DNA from: Gemmatimonadota bacterium
GTDB taxonomy: Bacteria; Gemmatimonadota; Gemmatimonadetes; Longimicrobiales; Gaopeijiaceae
Length of the DNA stretch: 64,000 bases
Assembly (NCBI GenBank): GCA_041390105.1
Contig: JAWKQO010000001.1
Span: forward strand, 1,304,001-1,368,000
Direction of reading: 5' to 3'
This document shows, piece by piece, positions 26,529 to 35,110 of this stretch. Under the pieces are notes generated by a model that worked only from the letters and a program-made list of their open reading frames with translations, was not told where the DNA came from and did not search any database. The position numbers and the translations under genes were made by a program. Each line of letters begins with the position of its first letter. The stretch's first letter is position 1.

Positions 26529-27359
26529 TCAGTGGGTTAGTGCGTACAGGACCACGTTCACCCCCAGCCCGTAGGCCGGAGGCGAGAACAGGTAGAAAAA
26601 CTCATCGTCCTCCCCTTCCCGCTCCCATCCGTCGGCGATGTCCGTGTTGTGCGTCATCACCACCATGATGCGGCCTCGTTCGTCGAAGATGGCCCGCAGA
26701 TGAGGCTCCGCGCTCTCCTGCCCCCGCTCCGAGGTCTGGCTGCGGCCGCTGCGCCTCCAGAATTGGATGGAGGGGACCTGCGGAACCCGGTCCACCTTGT
26801 AGAGCGTCTGGAGCATCTCGTGGCTCAGGGGAAGGTCCACGATGGGATAGGCGGCGGGCGGCAACACCCGCCCGATCTCGCGGGTCCACTGCTCCCAGGC
26901 ATCCTCGCCCCAGAAGTCGTCGACCCAGAGGAAGCCTCCCTTCAACAGGTAGGCGCGCAGATTGTCGGCCTCGGCACCTGAGAGTCCGAGTGTCCCCACA
27001 TCCGACATGAAGATGAATGGGCACTCGAACAACGCATCGTCCGTGAGGGTGACCACGGCGTGGAAGGGTTCGTTGTTCTCGAAATGTGCTACATCCGCGG
27101 TCGTCAGCTGCGAGAAGCGCAGCATGAAGTTGCGGTCGGAATCGGGATAGTCGGTGCGCCACCCCTGCCCCATCCACTCGTAGCGCACCTGGTTGTAGAA
27201 GACGCGGCAGAAGGTGAAGCCGGGCCGGGGAGCCTCGCCCGGGCTGTAGATGCGCGCCCGCCGCCCGCGAAACGGGAAGTCCTGGGCCGCCAGGGCGACC
27301 GCCCCTCCGAGCGCCAGTAGCGCGGCCAGCCCCAACGCTGTTCTGCGACCTAGCGACAC
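26529..27359 (-). CDS. DUF4159 domain exported protein
   Basis: 276 residues with an N-terminal hydrophobic signal (LGLAALLALGGAVALAAQ). The DUF4159 signature is clear: a YEWMGQGWRTDYPDSDRNFMLRFSQLT block, ECPFIFMSDVGTLGLS, LKGGFLWVDDFWG and HNTDIADGWEREGEDDEFFYLFSP. The fold is glutamine-amidotransferase-like; the function is not established. GTG 27359 has GGGAGG 4 bases upstream. First gene of the two-gene operon with the CehA-like protein. Confidence 0.88.
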   Translation of the reverse strand: MSLGRRTALGLAALLALGGAVALAAQDFPFRGRRARIYSPGEAPRPGFTFCRVFYNQVRYEWMGQGWRTDYPDSDRNFMLRFSQLTTADVAHFENNEPFHAVVTLTDDALFECPFIFMSDVGTLGLSGAEADNLRAYLLKGGFLWVDDFWGEDAWEQWTREIGRVLPPAAYPIVDLPLSHEMLQTLYKVDRVPQVPSIQFWRRSGRSQTSERGQESAEPHLRAIFDERGRIMVVMTHNTDIADGWEREGEDDEFFYLFSPPAYGLGVNVVLYALTH

Positions 27360-27402
27360 GCGGCCTCCCGGAGATCCCTTCGAGAAGCTCCGGTGGGGGA
27401 CC

Positions 27403-27424
27403 GCGCGGCGCAAGCGCGCCGCGC
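27403..27424. promoter_or_regulatory. GC-only hairpin in divergent intergenic region
   Basis: GCGCGGCGC-AAGC-GCGCCGCGC forms a perfect 9-bp stem in the 192-base gap between divergent DUF4159 and Vgb-like genes. It would lie in or before one of the leaders. No convincing promoter was found beside it. Confidence 0.3.
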
Positions 27425-27551
27425 CGAGGAGGTTGCGACCGAGGGAAGCGCAACGCGGCCCGGACGTACTACTATCCAACCGTCGCAGCGACGCCGCCGG
27501 CCTCCGCCCGGGGAGGCCGCCACCTTCCACCCGTCCAGCGGAGAGACCTTC

Positions 27552-28595
27552 GTGAGAGGCACGATCGTCGCCTTGCTCGTCCTCGGTGGCCTGACGCCGC
27601 TTTCCGGCCCACCTCCCGCCGCGGCCCAGACCCTCACCCTCGACGAGTGGACGGTTCCCTGGGAGCGCACACGGCCGCGCGACCCGTACGTCGGTCCCGA
27701 CGGCCGGGTCTGGTTCGTCGGGCAGGTGGGCAACTATGCAGCCGTCCTCGATCCCAGGACCGGAGACTTCGAGCGCTACGAGCTGGGAGACGTCGCCGGA
27801 CCCCACAATCTGGTGGTGGCGGACGACGGAATGGTCTGGTACACCGGCAACCTCTCCAGGCACATCGGGCGCCTCGACCCCGTGGCCGGCACCATCGATA
27901 CGATCTCCATGCCGGACGACCGGGCTCGCGATCCGCACACGCTCGTCTGGACGCGGGAGGGCGATCTCTGGTTCAGCGTACAGAACGGCAACTTCGTGGG
28001 TTTCCTCGACACCGAAACCCGGGAGGTGCGCCTCATCGAGGGGCCGCTTGCGGAGACGCGGCGGGGGCCAGGCTCGAGTCGGCCCTATGGCATCAAGCTC
28101 GACTCGAGGGACATACCGTGGATCGCGCTCTTCAACACCAACGCGATCGCCACCGTCGATCCCGTCACCTTCGCGATGCGGACCTACGCCCTTCCGGAGG
28201 GCGCGCGGCCACGCCGCCTGGAGGTCGACTCCCACGACCGCGTCTGGTACGTCGACTATGCCCGCGGCAAGCTCGGCCGCCTCGATCCAGCCAGCGGCGA
28301 CGTCCGCGAGTGGGCAACTCCTTCGGGCGATCAGTCGAAGCCGTACGGCATGGCTATGGATGCCGACGACCGCGTGTGGCTCGTCGAGACCGGCGTGCAA
28401 CCCAATCGCTTCGTCGGCTTCGACCCTGCCACCGAGCGCTTCTTCAGCCAGGCCGACGTGCCCAGTGGTGGGGGCACGGTCCGGCATATGTATTACGATC
28501 GCGGGACCAACGTGGTGTGGTTCGGCTCGGACGCGAACACGATCGGCAGAGCGACGCTTCCTCCGCTGCGCAAACGGCGCGTGAGCGCCCGTTGA
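27552..28595 (+). CDS. Exported Vgb-like (virginiamycin B lyase-type) beta-propeller
   Basis: 347 residues with signal peptide (ALLVLGGLTPLSGPPPAAAQ) and a seven-bladed propeller of repeats such as GPDGRVWFVGQVGN, ADDGMVWYTGNLS, TREGDLWFSVQNGN and DADDRVWLVETG. This blade pattern (G-x-W-F) is that of streptogramin lyase and related SMP-30-like propellers; lyase activity should not be assumed for an exported member. GTG 27552 has GGAGA 7 bases upstream. Confidence 0.85.
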   Translation: MRGTIVALLVLGGLTPLSGPPPAAAQTLTLDEWTVPWERTRPRDPYVGPDGRVWFVGQVGNYAAVLDPRTGDFERYELGDVAGPHNLVVADDGMVWYTGNLSRHIGRLDPVAGTIDTISMPDDRARDPHTLVWTREGDLWFSVQNGNFVGFLDTETREVRLIEGPLAETRRGPGSSRPYGIKLDSRDIPWIALFNTNAIATVDPVTFAMRTYALPEGARPRRLEVDSHDRVWYVDYARGKLGRLDPASGDVREWATPSGDQSKPYGMAMDADDRVWLVETGVQPNRFVGFDPATERFFSQADVPSGGGTVRHMYYDRGTNVVWFGSDANTIGRATLPPLRKRRVSAR

Positions 28596-28603
28596 GGCGG
28601 TGA

Positions 28604-28626
28604 CCCCTCGAAGGCGTGTGGAGGGG
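28604..28626. terminator. Weak hairpin between convergent genes
   Basis: CCCCTC and GAGGGG pair across an 11-base loop between the Vgb-like and PPOX genes; no U-tract. Confidence 0.3.
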
Positions 28627-28628
28627 CG

Positions 28629-29228
28629 CTACCAGGGAAACCCAGCACCGGGCAGATCGAACGCACCCGCGAAGTCTCCCTCGGCTCGCTTCTGCTTGCC
28701 ACTCCAAGCCTCGATGTCGATGCGGTAGACCGCAGTGCGTTTCAACTCCTGCGCCGTGATCGGCCGGTAGTCGCGCCCCGGTTTGAGGTGTGGTGCATAG
28801 CGGTCCAGGAGGAGCTGGAGACCCCGCTCCTTCTCCGCGGGCTCCTCGACCACGATCCCGCGACCGAACACCGTGACGCCCGCGTACTCGACACTGAACT
28901 CCAGGGCCTCATCCGCGGGCAGCATCCGCCCCATGGTCGCCACCGAGAAGCAGACCGGCTGCGCTCCCTCCAGATTGGAGCGCGTGCGGCCCACCTGGGC
29001 CGTGTGCATGTACAGCGCATGCCGCTCGGGATCGTAGACGAAGAGATTCGAGTTCAGGAACGGTTGGTCGTCGGCCACGGTGGCAAGAAAGCCGTACGGC
29101 GCTTTCGAGAGCGCCGCCATGATCCACTCGTCTTCCCGGGCTCGGTCTCGCCGGCGCACCTTCGCCCGCTCATCGTCTCCGCCCCCTCGGTCGTCGGGCT
29201 GCACGGCACCCCCGTCCGTCCCGCTCAC
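28629..29228 (-). CDS. Pyridoxamine 5'-phosphate oxidase-like FMN-binding split-barrel protein
   Basis: 199 residues. After a polar N-terminal extension (1-35) the split-barrel begins with KAPYGFLATVADDQPFLNSNLFVYD and YMHTAQVGRTRSNL, typical of PPOX-like flavin reductase folds related to Nim proteins. Likely binds FMN, F420 or haem; substrate unknown. Its GTG overlaps the stop of the SSS symporter (GTGA), making it the third gene of the DUF4212-SSS-PPOX operon. Confidence 0.85.
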   Translation of the reverse strand: MSGTDGGAVQPDDRGGGDDERAKVRRRDRAREDEWIMAALSKAPYGFLATVADDQPFLNSNLFVYDPERHALYMHTAQVGRTRSNLEGAQPVCFSVATMGRMLPADEALEFSVEYAGVTVFGRGIVVEEPAEKERGLQLLLDRYAPHLKPGRDYRPITAQELKRTAVYRIDIEAWSGKQKRAEGDFAGAFDLPGAGFPW

Positions 29229-30928
29229 GGATGCACCCCCTGGGGAGCGCCCGCTCCGCGCGGAATGCGAATCGCGTCCACAAGCGCCTGGACTTCAGCC
29301 GGCGGCGGCGGGGTGAATCGGCTCACGAGGATGGCCACGAGAAAATTCAGGGCCATTCCCACAGTGCCGATGCCCTCGGGCGAGATCCCGAACCACCAGT
29401 GTTCCGCCGTGTTCGCCGCGGGATCCACGAACTTGAAATACACGATATAGGCCGCGGTGAAGAGAATACCGGTCACCATCCCGGCGACAGCGCCTTCGCG
29501 GTTCATGCGCTTCCAGAAGATCCCGAGGATCAACGCAGGAAAGAACGAGGACGCTGCCAAGCCGAACGCGAAGGCGACGACCTCGGCGACGAAGCCTGGG
29601 GGGTCGATGCCCAGCCAAGCTGCGACCAGAACCGCTACCGCGGCGGCCACGCGCGCCGCGATCAACTCGAGTCGCTCCGTGATCCCAGGTGCCAGACCTC
29701 GCTTCAACAGGTCATGGCTGACCGCGGACGAAATCACCAGCAACAGCCCCGCCGCGGTCGAAAGGGCAGCCGCCAGGCCGCCCGCCGCCACGAGCCCCAC
29801 GACCCACGCCGGCAGACCCGCGATCTCGGGATTGGCCAGGACCATGATGTCTCGATCGATGGTCAGCTCGTTGGGGACCGGGGCGGAGGGGCCCACATAC
29901 TGGATGAGGCCGTCTCCGTTGAGATCATCGAAGGTGATGAGGCCTGTCTCCTCCCACTTCTCGAACCACGTGGGCATCTCTGCGTAGGGCTGCCCACTCA
30001 CCGTGTGCAGCAGGTTCGTGCGCGCGAACACCGCCACCGCCGGTGCGGTTGTGTAGAGCACGGCGATGAAGACGAGCGCCCAGCCCGCCGAGATGCGCGC
30101 GTCTCTCACGCGCGGAACCGTGAAGAAGCGGATGATGACGTGCGGGAGCCCGGCTGTCCCCACCATCAAAGCGGCCGTGATGGCGAAGACGTCCTGTACG
30201 GACTTTGAGCCCGAAGTATAGCGGGAGAATCCCAACTCGGCGTGCAGGCCGTCGAGGGCATCCAGCAGATAGGTGGAGCTCCCCAGCTCGCGGGCCCCGA
30301 ACCCGAGTTGGGGAAACGGGGTGCCCGCGATCAACATGGAGATGAAGATGGCCGGCACCAGGTAGGCGAAGATCAGCACGCAGTACTGAGCGACCTGCGT
30401 ATAGGTGATGCCCTTCATTCCGCCCAGGACGGCGTAGAAGAACACCAAGCCCATGCCGATGAGCACACCGGTGGTGATATCCACTTCGAGGAAGCGGCTG
30501 AAGACAATCCCTACCCCGCGCATCTGTCCTGCCACGTAGGTAAAGGACACGAAGATCGCGCAGACGACCGCCACGACGCGGGCCGTGTGGGAGTAGTAGC
30601 GATCGCCGACGAAGTCGGGCACCGTGAACTTGCCGAACTTGCGGAGATACGGTGCCAGCAGGAGCGCCAGGAGTACGTAGCCCCCCGTCCACCCCATCAA
30701 GTAGACGGATCCATCGTAGCCCAGGAACGAGATGATCCCGGCCATGGAAATGAACGACGCGGCGGACATCCAGTCGGCGGCCGTCGCCATCCCGTTCGCC
30801 ACCGGAGAGACGCCCCCGCCGGCAACATAGAACTCCCGCGTAGAGCCGGCGCGCGACCAGATGGCCACTCCGATGTAGAGGGCAAACGACAGACCGACGA
30901 TGAGGAACGTCCACGCCTGGACGCTCAT
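29225..30928 (-). CDS. Sodium:solute symporter (SSS family, ActP-like)
   Basis: 567 residues with about 13 membrane helices. Family features are ATAADWMSAASFISMAGIISFLGYDG, GGMKGITYTQVAQY and the SAAGLLLVISSAVSHDLL block. The gene follows a DUF4212 gene with an ATGA overlap; this two-component arrangement is a recognised organic-acid (acetate or similar) symporter system. Monocarboxylate is the best guess at substrate. An unusual ~60-residue insert around ENDLL-type extracellular loop (GLITFDDLNGDGLIQYVG) is present. Confidence 0.92.
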   Translation of the reverse strand: MSVQAWTFLIVGLSFALYIGVAIWSRAGSTREFYVAGGGVSPVANGMATAADWMSAASFISMAGIISFLGYDGSVYLMGWTGGYVLLALLLAPYLRKFGKFTVPDFVGDRYYSHTARVVAVVCAIFVSFTYVAGQMRGVGIVFSRFLEVDITTGVLIGMGLVFFYAVLGGMKGITYTQVAQYCVLIFAYLVPAIFISMLIAGTPFPQLGFGARELGSSTYLLDALDGLHAELGFSRYTSGSKSVQDVFAITAALMVGTAGLPHVIIRFFTVPRVRDARISAGWALVFIAVLYTTAPAVAVFARTNLLHTVSGQPYAEMPTWFEKWEETGLITFDDLNGDGLIQYVGPSAPVPNELTIDRDIMVLANPEIAGLPAWVVGLVAAGGLAAALSTAAGLLLVISSAVSHDLLKRGLAPGITERLELIAARVAAAVAVLVAAWLGIDPPGFVAEVVAFAFGLAASSFFPALILGIFWKRMNREGAVAGMVTGILFTAAYIVYFKFVDPAANTAEHWWFGISPEGIGTVGMALNFLVAILVSRFTPPPPAEVQALVDAIRIPRGAGAPQGVHP

Positions 30929-31191
30929 TCCTCAGCCACTCCGTGGCGCGCGTCCAACCGGTTCATCAGCCCCACGTAGATGAAGATCAGCGCAACGAAC
31001 ACGTAGAGAGATCCCTGTTGGGCGAACCAGAAGCCCAGCGGAAAGCCCGTTCCCGGGATCCGCACCGCGTTGAGCGGCTCGGCCCACAGGATGCCGAACC
31101 CGTAGGACACCAGGAACCACACCACCAGCAAGGCGGCGACGGTTCGGAGGTTGGCCGCCCAGTAGCGGCGTCCAGGGTCGGGTGTCGTCAT
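30925..31191 (-). CDS. DUF4212 small subunit of SSS symporter
   Basis: 88 residues with two membrane helices (TVAALLVVWFLVSYGFGILW and GSLYVFVALIFIYVGLM) and the conserved FPLGFWFAQQGS between them. This family almost always sits directly upstream of an SSS symporter, as it does here with a 4-base overlap. First gene of the operon; RBS precedes ATG 31191. Confidence 0.92.
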   Translation of the reverse strand: MTTPDPGRRYWAANLRTVAALLVVWFLVSYGFGILWAEPLNAVRIPGTGFPLGFWFAQQGSLYVFVALIFIYVGLMNRLDARHGVAEE

Positions 31192-31336
31192 GGCGGGATC
31201 CCCTTGCGGTGTCGACGGCGGTCGCTACCGCCGCGCCGATCCGAACGGCGGACGGCCAACATGCGGAGAGGGGGCCGGCGCGGCCAGGGCGAGTCCGCCT
31301 TGCGACCGCGGCGTGCTCACTGCAGCGTGCGGCCCC

Positions 31337-31759
31337 TCAGCGGTAGGTGGTTCCCTCGAGGGAGATCCAGCCGCCCTCTCGCTCACCCCCGGGATCGTGG
31401 TGCGTCCAGTGGAGGACGCCCCCTTGTGGGTTCCATTCGTACTGCCCCCGCAGGCGGACCCGATCTCCCACAGCCACCGGAACGCGCGCTGCAAGTTCGA
31501 TGTTGTGGCTCACGAGCAAGGTATGCCCTCCAGCCAGGCGCACGATGAAGCGTTGGTGGGGGGAGCCTATCGTGTCGTCCGGCAGTAGTCGCGTCACCTG
31601 GGCGTCGAGCTCGACCATGACGCCTGAACGCTGATCCCGGAACGCCCCAAGAACCTCGGCGTCGGCGCCGGGCGGCTGCGACGATGGTCGTCCGAACCAC
31701 CAGGCAAGGGCGCTGGCCATCAGCACGGCCAGGGCCCGCAGGAGCGCCCGACGATTCAT
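31337..31759 (-). CDS. DUF3465 exported protein
   Basis: 140 residues with an N-terminal membrane/signal helix (LLRALAVLMASALAWWFG). The remainder is an OB-like beta domain: DAQVTRLLPDDTIGSPHQRFIVRL, LLVSHNIELAARVPVAVGDRVRLRGQYEWN and VLHWTHHDP. These match DUF3465, a small periplasmic family of unknown function related to nucleic-acid binding OB folds. Divergent from the DUF1295 gene 39 bases away. Confidence 0.85.
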   Translation of the reverse strand: MNRRALLRALAVLMASALAWWFGRPSSQPPGADAEVLGAFRDQRSGVMVELDAQVTRLLPDDTIGSPHQRFIVRLAGGHTLLVSHNIELAARVPVAVGDRVRLRGQYEWNPQGGVLHWTHHDPGGEREGGWISLEGTTYR

Positions 31760-31798
31760 GGCCGCCCGTGCTCCGAGGTGGTAGCTTCCGGCCCACTC

Positions 31799-32578
31799 AT
31801 GAGTCCACTCGATGCCCTTCTTCCGGCCCTCGCGGGCCTCGTGGCCAGCTTCACCCTCCTCTGGCTGGCCAGCCTCGTCCTACGCGACGCCAGCATCGTC
31901 GACCTCTTCTGGGGCGTGGGGTTCATCTGCGTCGCTTCGTATTACGCCCGCAGCTCAGGGCCGAGCACCGGACGCGGTCTGTTGACGTTGGTGCTCGTTG
32001 CCGTTTGGGGCTTGCGGCTCAGTATCCATCTGGCCTGGCGCAACGTCGGCCACGGGGAGGACTTCCGCTACCGGTCCATGAGGGAACGCTGGGGTGCGCG
32101 CTTCCCGTGGGTGAGCCTGCTCACCGTCTTCTGGCTGCAGGCGGCGGTGCTTTGGCTCGTCTCCTTCCCGCTGTACCAGGCCCAACGGGGGTACTCTCGC
32201 GCTCCCCTCGGGGTTCTGGATCTGATCGGACTGGTGGTATGGGCCACCGGATTCCTGTTCGAAGCAGTCGCCGATCGGCAGCTCGCCCGCTTCCGCCGTG
32301 ATCCAGCGAACGCCGGGACCGTGCTCGACCGTGGCCTGTGGCGATACAGTCGGCACCCGAACTACTTCGGAGACGCCCTGGTCTGGTGGGGATTCGCGCT
32401 CATTGGGCTGGGGGCGCCCGGCGGTTGGTGGATCCTCGTGAGCCCCCTGCTCATGACCGTGCTGCTGATGAAGATCTCGGGCGTAACCCTGCTGGAGCGT
32501 ACGCTGGTGGAAACGAAGCCCGACTACCTGCACTACACCGACAAGACCCCCGCCTTCTTCCCCTGGTTTCCGCGCTGA
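31799..32578 (+). CDS. DUF1295 membrane protein (steroid 5-alpha-reductase/ICMT fold)
   Basis: 259 residues, about six or seven membrane helices. The C-terminal signature DRGLWRYSRHPNYFGDALVWWGFALIG binds NADPH or SAM in this superfamily; KISGVTLLERTLVETKPDY follows. Probably an NADPH-dependent lipid double-bond reductase, by family only. ATG 31799 is used; GTG 31778 is a possible earlier start. Confidence 0.9.
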   Translation: MSPLDALLPALAGLVASFTLLWLASLVLRDASIVDLFWGVGFICVASYYARSSGPSTGRGLLTLVLVAVWGLRLSIHLAWRNVGHGEDFRYRSMRERWGARFPWVSLLTVFWLQAAVLWLVSFPLYQAQRGYSRAPLGVLDLIGLVVWATGFLFEAVADRQLARFRRDPANAGTVLDRGLWRYSRHPNYFGDALVWWGFALIGLGAPGGWWILVSPLLMTVLLMKISGVTLLERTLVETKPDYLHYTDKTPAFFPWFPR

Positions 32579-32589
32579 TCCAAGAAAGA

Positions 32590-32620
32590 GGGGCCGGCCC
32601 GAGCGACTCGGACCGACCCC
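32590..32620 (-). terminator. Terminator hairpin downstream of the BON-LysM gene
   Basis: A 14-base inverted repeat with two mismatches around a 3-base loop lies between converging genes. Read on the minus strand it is followed by CTCTTTCTTG, a U-rich stretch, so it fits termination of the BON-LysM transcript. Confidence 0.5.
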
Positions 32621-32684
32621 ACCCGCGTACGTTTCGCCGCAGTCTCCTGCGACGATACGCGACGCCCGACGAAAAGGGGGGCGC

Positions 32685-33164
32685 CTAGGCGTCGATCGCG
32701 GGGATTCTCAGCGTCTGTCCCGGGTAGATCTTGTCCGGGTCCTTCAACATGGGTTTGTTCGCGTCGAAGATCTGCGGATACTTCATTGCATCTCCGTAGA
32801 ACTCCTTCGCGATCTTCGAGAGCGTGTCGCCGCTCTTCACCGTGTACATCTGGGCGGGTGGTGTGACATGCACCACCTGCAGGCGGTCGTCCACGCGGGC
32901 GACACCGTGGATGTTCCCAACACCGATCACGATGTTCTCGCGCACGGCCGTGCTGTCGACCTTGCCTGTGATCGTCGCCGTCCCGTCGTCGAACGCGATC
33001 TTCAGGTCTTCGACCGGTAGTCCCATGCCAAGCACATAGCGGACGAGCTCGTTGCCTTTGCGCAGCTCATCCAACTCCTCGTCACGCGCGGCGGCGGCAG
33101 CGGCGGCCTTTCCTCCGCCGAACACCTTCTCACCGGCATCTTTGACGAAATCGATCAGTCCCAC
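32685..33164 (-). CDS. BON-LysM domain protein (Kbp/YgaU-like)
   Basis: 159 residues. About 20-95 is a BON domain (LPVEDLKIAFDDGTATITGKVDS, VGVGNIHGVARVDDRL). About 105-157 is a LysM domain (YTVKSGDTLSKIAKEFYGD, PQIFDANKPMLKDPDKIYPGQTLRIP). This layout and length match E. coli Kbp/YgaU, a cytosolic K+ sensor. GTG 33164 has GGAAGGAG 7 bases upstream. DUF937 lies upstream on the same strand. Confidence 0.9.
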   Translation of the reverse strand: MGLIDFVKDAGEKVFGGGKAAAAAAARDEELDELRKGNELVRYVLGMGLPVEDLKIAFDDGTATITGKVDSTAVRENIVIGVGNIHGVARVDDRLQVVHVTPPAQMYTVKSGDTLSKIAKEFYGDAMKYPQIFDANKPMLKDPDKIYPGQTLRIPAIDA

Positions 33165-33217
33165 GTCGATTCTCCTTCCTGATCCCCAAGCGTGGCCTCC
33201 CCGACGGGGGCCCTCTC

Positions 33218-33820
33218 CTAATTTCGCCGCAGCAGGCTACCCAACAACCCCTTGCCGATCCGTCCCACGACGTCATCGACAATCGAGCCATCTCCGTCCT
33301 TGTCGAGCAGCGAACCCATCAGCCCGATCTCGGGCGCTTTCTGGCGCATCACCTTCTCCTCTCCGCGCAACAGGTCGGAGAGGCCACCGGTATCGAGCTG
33401 CCGCTCTTTGCGGGCCCGGCCCAGGGCGCCCATCACGACGGGCGCCAGCAGCGCCATCATCTTGGCCATCTGCCGAGGGTCCAGCCCAGCGGCCTTGCTG
33501 ATGCCTTCCTCGATGGGCGCGCGATGGTCACCCAACGCGTGGCGGAGGATCCCCTCGCCGTCCGCCACATCACCCTTCTGGAAGAAAGCAGGCAGATCGT
33601 CCAGGATCTGGCCGTCGTGGTCCCGATCCAACGCGCCCAACAGCGCACCGGCTCCGTCGGGCTTCCCTGCGTTCTTGGCCAACGCGCCCAGGATCATGGG
33701 CAGGGCCGCGGATGCTGCGGTGCGGGCCGTCTTCTCGTCGGTGCCCAGCGCCTGGCTGAGCTGACCCGTCATCTGCCCGGTCAGAAGCTGCCCGGCCAGC
33801 GCTTCAATGATCGATGCCAT
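33218..33820 (-). CDS. DUF937 domain protein
   Basis: 200 residues, typical of DUF937: MASIIEALAGQLLTGQMTGQLSQALG, then AALPMILGALAKNA. Two short acidic loops, DRDHDGQILDD and DKDGDGSIVDD, resemble EF-hand/dockerin calcium loops and are common in the family. No signal peptide. Function unknown. ATG 33820 has GGGAGG upstream. Probably cotranscribed with the BON-LysM gene (53 bases apart). Confidence 0.88.
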   Translation of the reverse strand: MASIIEALAGQLLTGQMTGQLSQALGTDEKTARTAASAALPMILGALAKNAGKPDGAGALLGALDRDHDGQILDDLPAFFQKGDVADGEGILRHALGDHRAPIEEGISKAAGLDPRQMAKMMALLAPVVMGALGRARKERQLDTGGLSDLLRGEEKVMRQKAPEIGLMGSLLDKDGDGSIVDDVVGRIGKGLLGSLLRRN

Positions 33821-34001
33821 CTGTTCCCACCTCCCGATCCCTCGGATCCCACTGAAGGAGCCGGGAAGGTACTCCGCAGCCCCCGGACGGCGCGAGGGCC
33901 CGCCCGGAAGCCCGCAACCACGGGGCCGATCTACTGGCATGCTCCCTGCGCTTGCTCTGCTGCCACCGTCCGCCGCGCTACTGACCCACATCGTGCCGCT
34001 C

Positions 34002-35099
34002 ATGCCCAAGACCCATGCGTTTCCTCTGAGCCTGGCCCTCTCCTTGGCCCTGGCCGCCTGTGCTGAGGGTGGTGCCGATCCGGCCGGCCCCACCCCTGGG
34101 GACTCGGTACCGGCTGCCCCTGCGGATACCCTTTTCCGGGGCTTCGGCCTATCGCCGTCGGGCTTCCCTCTGGACTTCAACAAGATCGAGGCGTTCTTCG
34201 CGGAGGTGGGCAGCTTCCCCGGGGGCGCCGTCATGCAGAACGGCCCCTGGCGTGACGATGTCGTGGGAGGATCCGACGCAGGGACCATCCCCGCCGCCCA
34301 TCGCGCAGTCATGGACCGCGCGGGCTCGCACGGCTACACGCCCATCGCGGTGTTCGGGTGGCGCGGCGAAGCGGGGAACTTCCTGACGATGCCCGGCGAC
34401 GCGACGAACGACTGGACCAGCCCGACAGCGCGCTCGGCCTTTCTGTCGATGATTGCCGACTTCGCGGCCACCTACCGGCCTCCGTACATCTTCCTCGGCA
34501 ATGAAAGCGACTTCTACTTCGAGGAGGATCCCGTCGACTACGGGCGCTGGCTGGACGTCTACCACGACGCGTACGCCGCCATCAAGGCCGCCTCGCCCGC
34601 CACGCGTGTCGGACCCGTCTTCAACTTCGAGCATCTGGCCGGAGTCGGAGGTCTGAACCAGTGGACGGTTCCGCATTGGGGCGCTCTGGACCAACACGAC
34701 TTCACACGTGTCGACGTTGTGGGCCTCACCCTGTATCCGTGGTTCGGCCACGCACGGGCCGCGGAGATCCCAGCGGACTACCTGGCTCCGCTGCTTTCCC
34801 GCATTGCCGGCACTCCGTTGGCGATCACGGAGACCGGCTGGCCCGCCGAAAACCTGGTCGGCAGCCCGCTACCCTGGGAGGTCGGTGAAGGAGAACAGGT
34901 CGACTACGCACAGCGGCTTTCCAGCGTCTTGTCGGGCGCCCAGCTCGAGTTCGTCAATTGGCTTTTCCTCAACGCCATGGCGGTGAGCAGCTCCAGCCCC
35001 GACTCCCACAAGATCTTTGGGAGCATTTCCATTCGGAGCGCCTCGGGAGCCAAGCGGCCCATCTACGATCTCTGGGCCAACTGGGCGCCGGCCAGCTAG
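34002..35099 (+). CDS. Putative lipoprotein glycoside hydrolase of clan GH-A (GH53-like)
   Basis: 365 residues. ATG 34002 opens a lipoprotein signal (LALSLALAAC, Cys about 18). The catalytic barrel shows the clan-A pair of glutamates: FLGNESDFYF (acid/base) and LAITETGWPAEN (nucleophile), with GLTLYPWF between. The pattern resembles endo-galactanase-like or related families, but family assignment without a search is tentative. Surface-anchored polysaccharide breakdown is inferred. No sugar-transport genes are adjacent. Confidence 0.72.
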   Translation: MPKTHAFPLSLALSLALAACAEGGADPAGPTPGDSVPAAPADTLFRGFGLSPSGFPLDFNKIEAFFAEVGSFPGGAVMQNGPWRDDVVGGSDAGTIPAAHRAVMDRAGSHGYTPIAVFGWRGEAGNFLTMPGDATNDWTSPTARSAFLSMIADFAATYRPPYIFLGNESDFYFEEDPVDYGRWLDVYHDAYAAIKAASPATRVGPVFNFEHLAGVGGLNQWTVPHWGALDQHDFTRVDVVGLTLYPWFGHARAAEIPADYLAPLLSRIAGTPLAITETGWPAENLVGSPLPWEVGEGEQVDYAQRLSSVLSGAQLEFVNWLFLNAMAVSSSSPDSHKIFGSISIRSASGAKRPIYDLWANWAPAS

Positions 35100-35110
35100 G
35101 GCTTCCCTAG
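35096..35110. terminator. Short bidirectional hairpin between converging genes
   Basis: CTAGGG-CTT-CCCTAG, a perfect 6-bp stem overlapping the stop codons of the glycosidase and UdgB genes. Short, no T-tract. Confidence 0.3.

Noticed and set aside
27552..28595. Streptogramin resistance (Vgb) gene
   Set aside because: Exported propeller with a generic blade pattern; resistance not supported.
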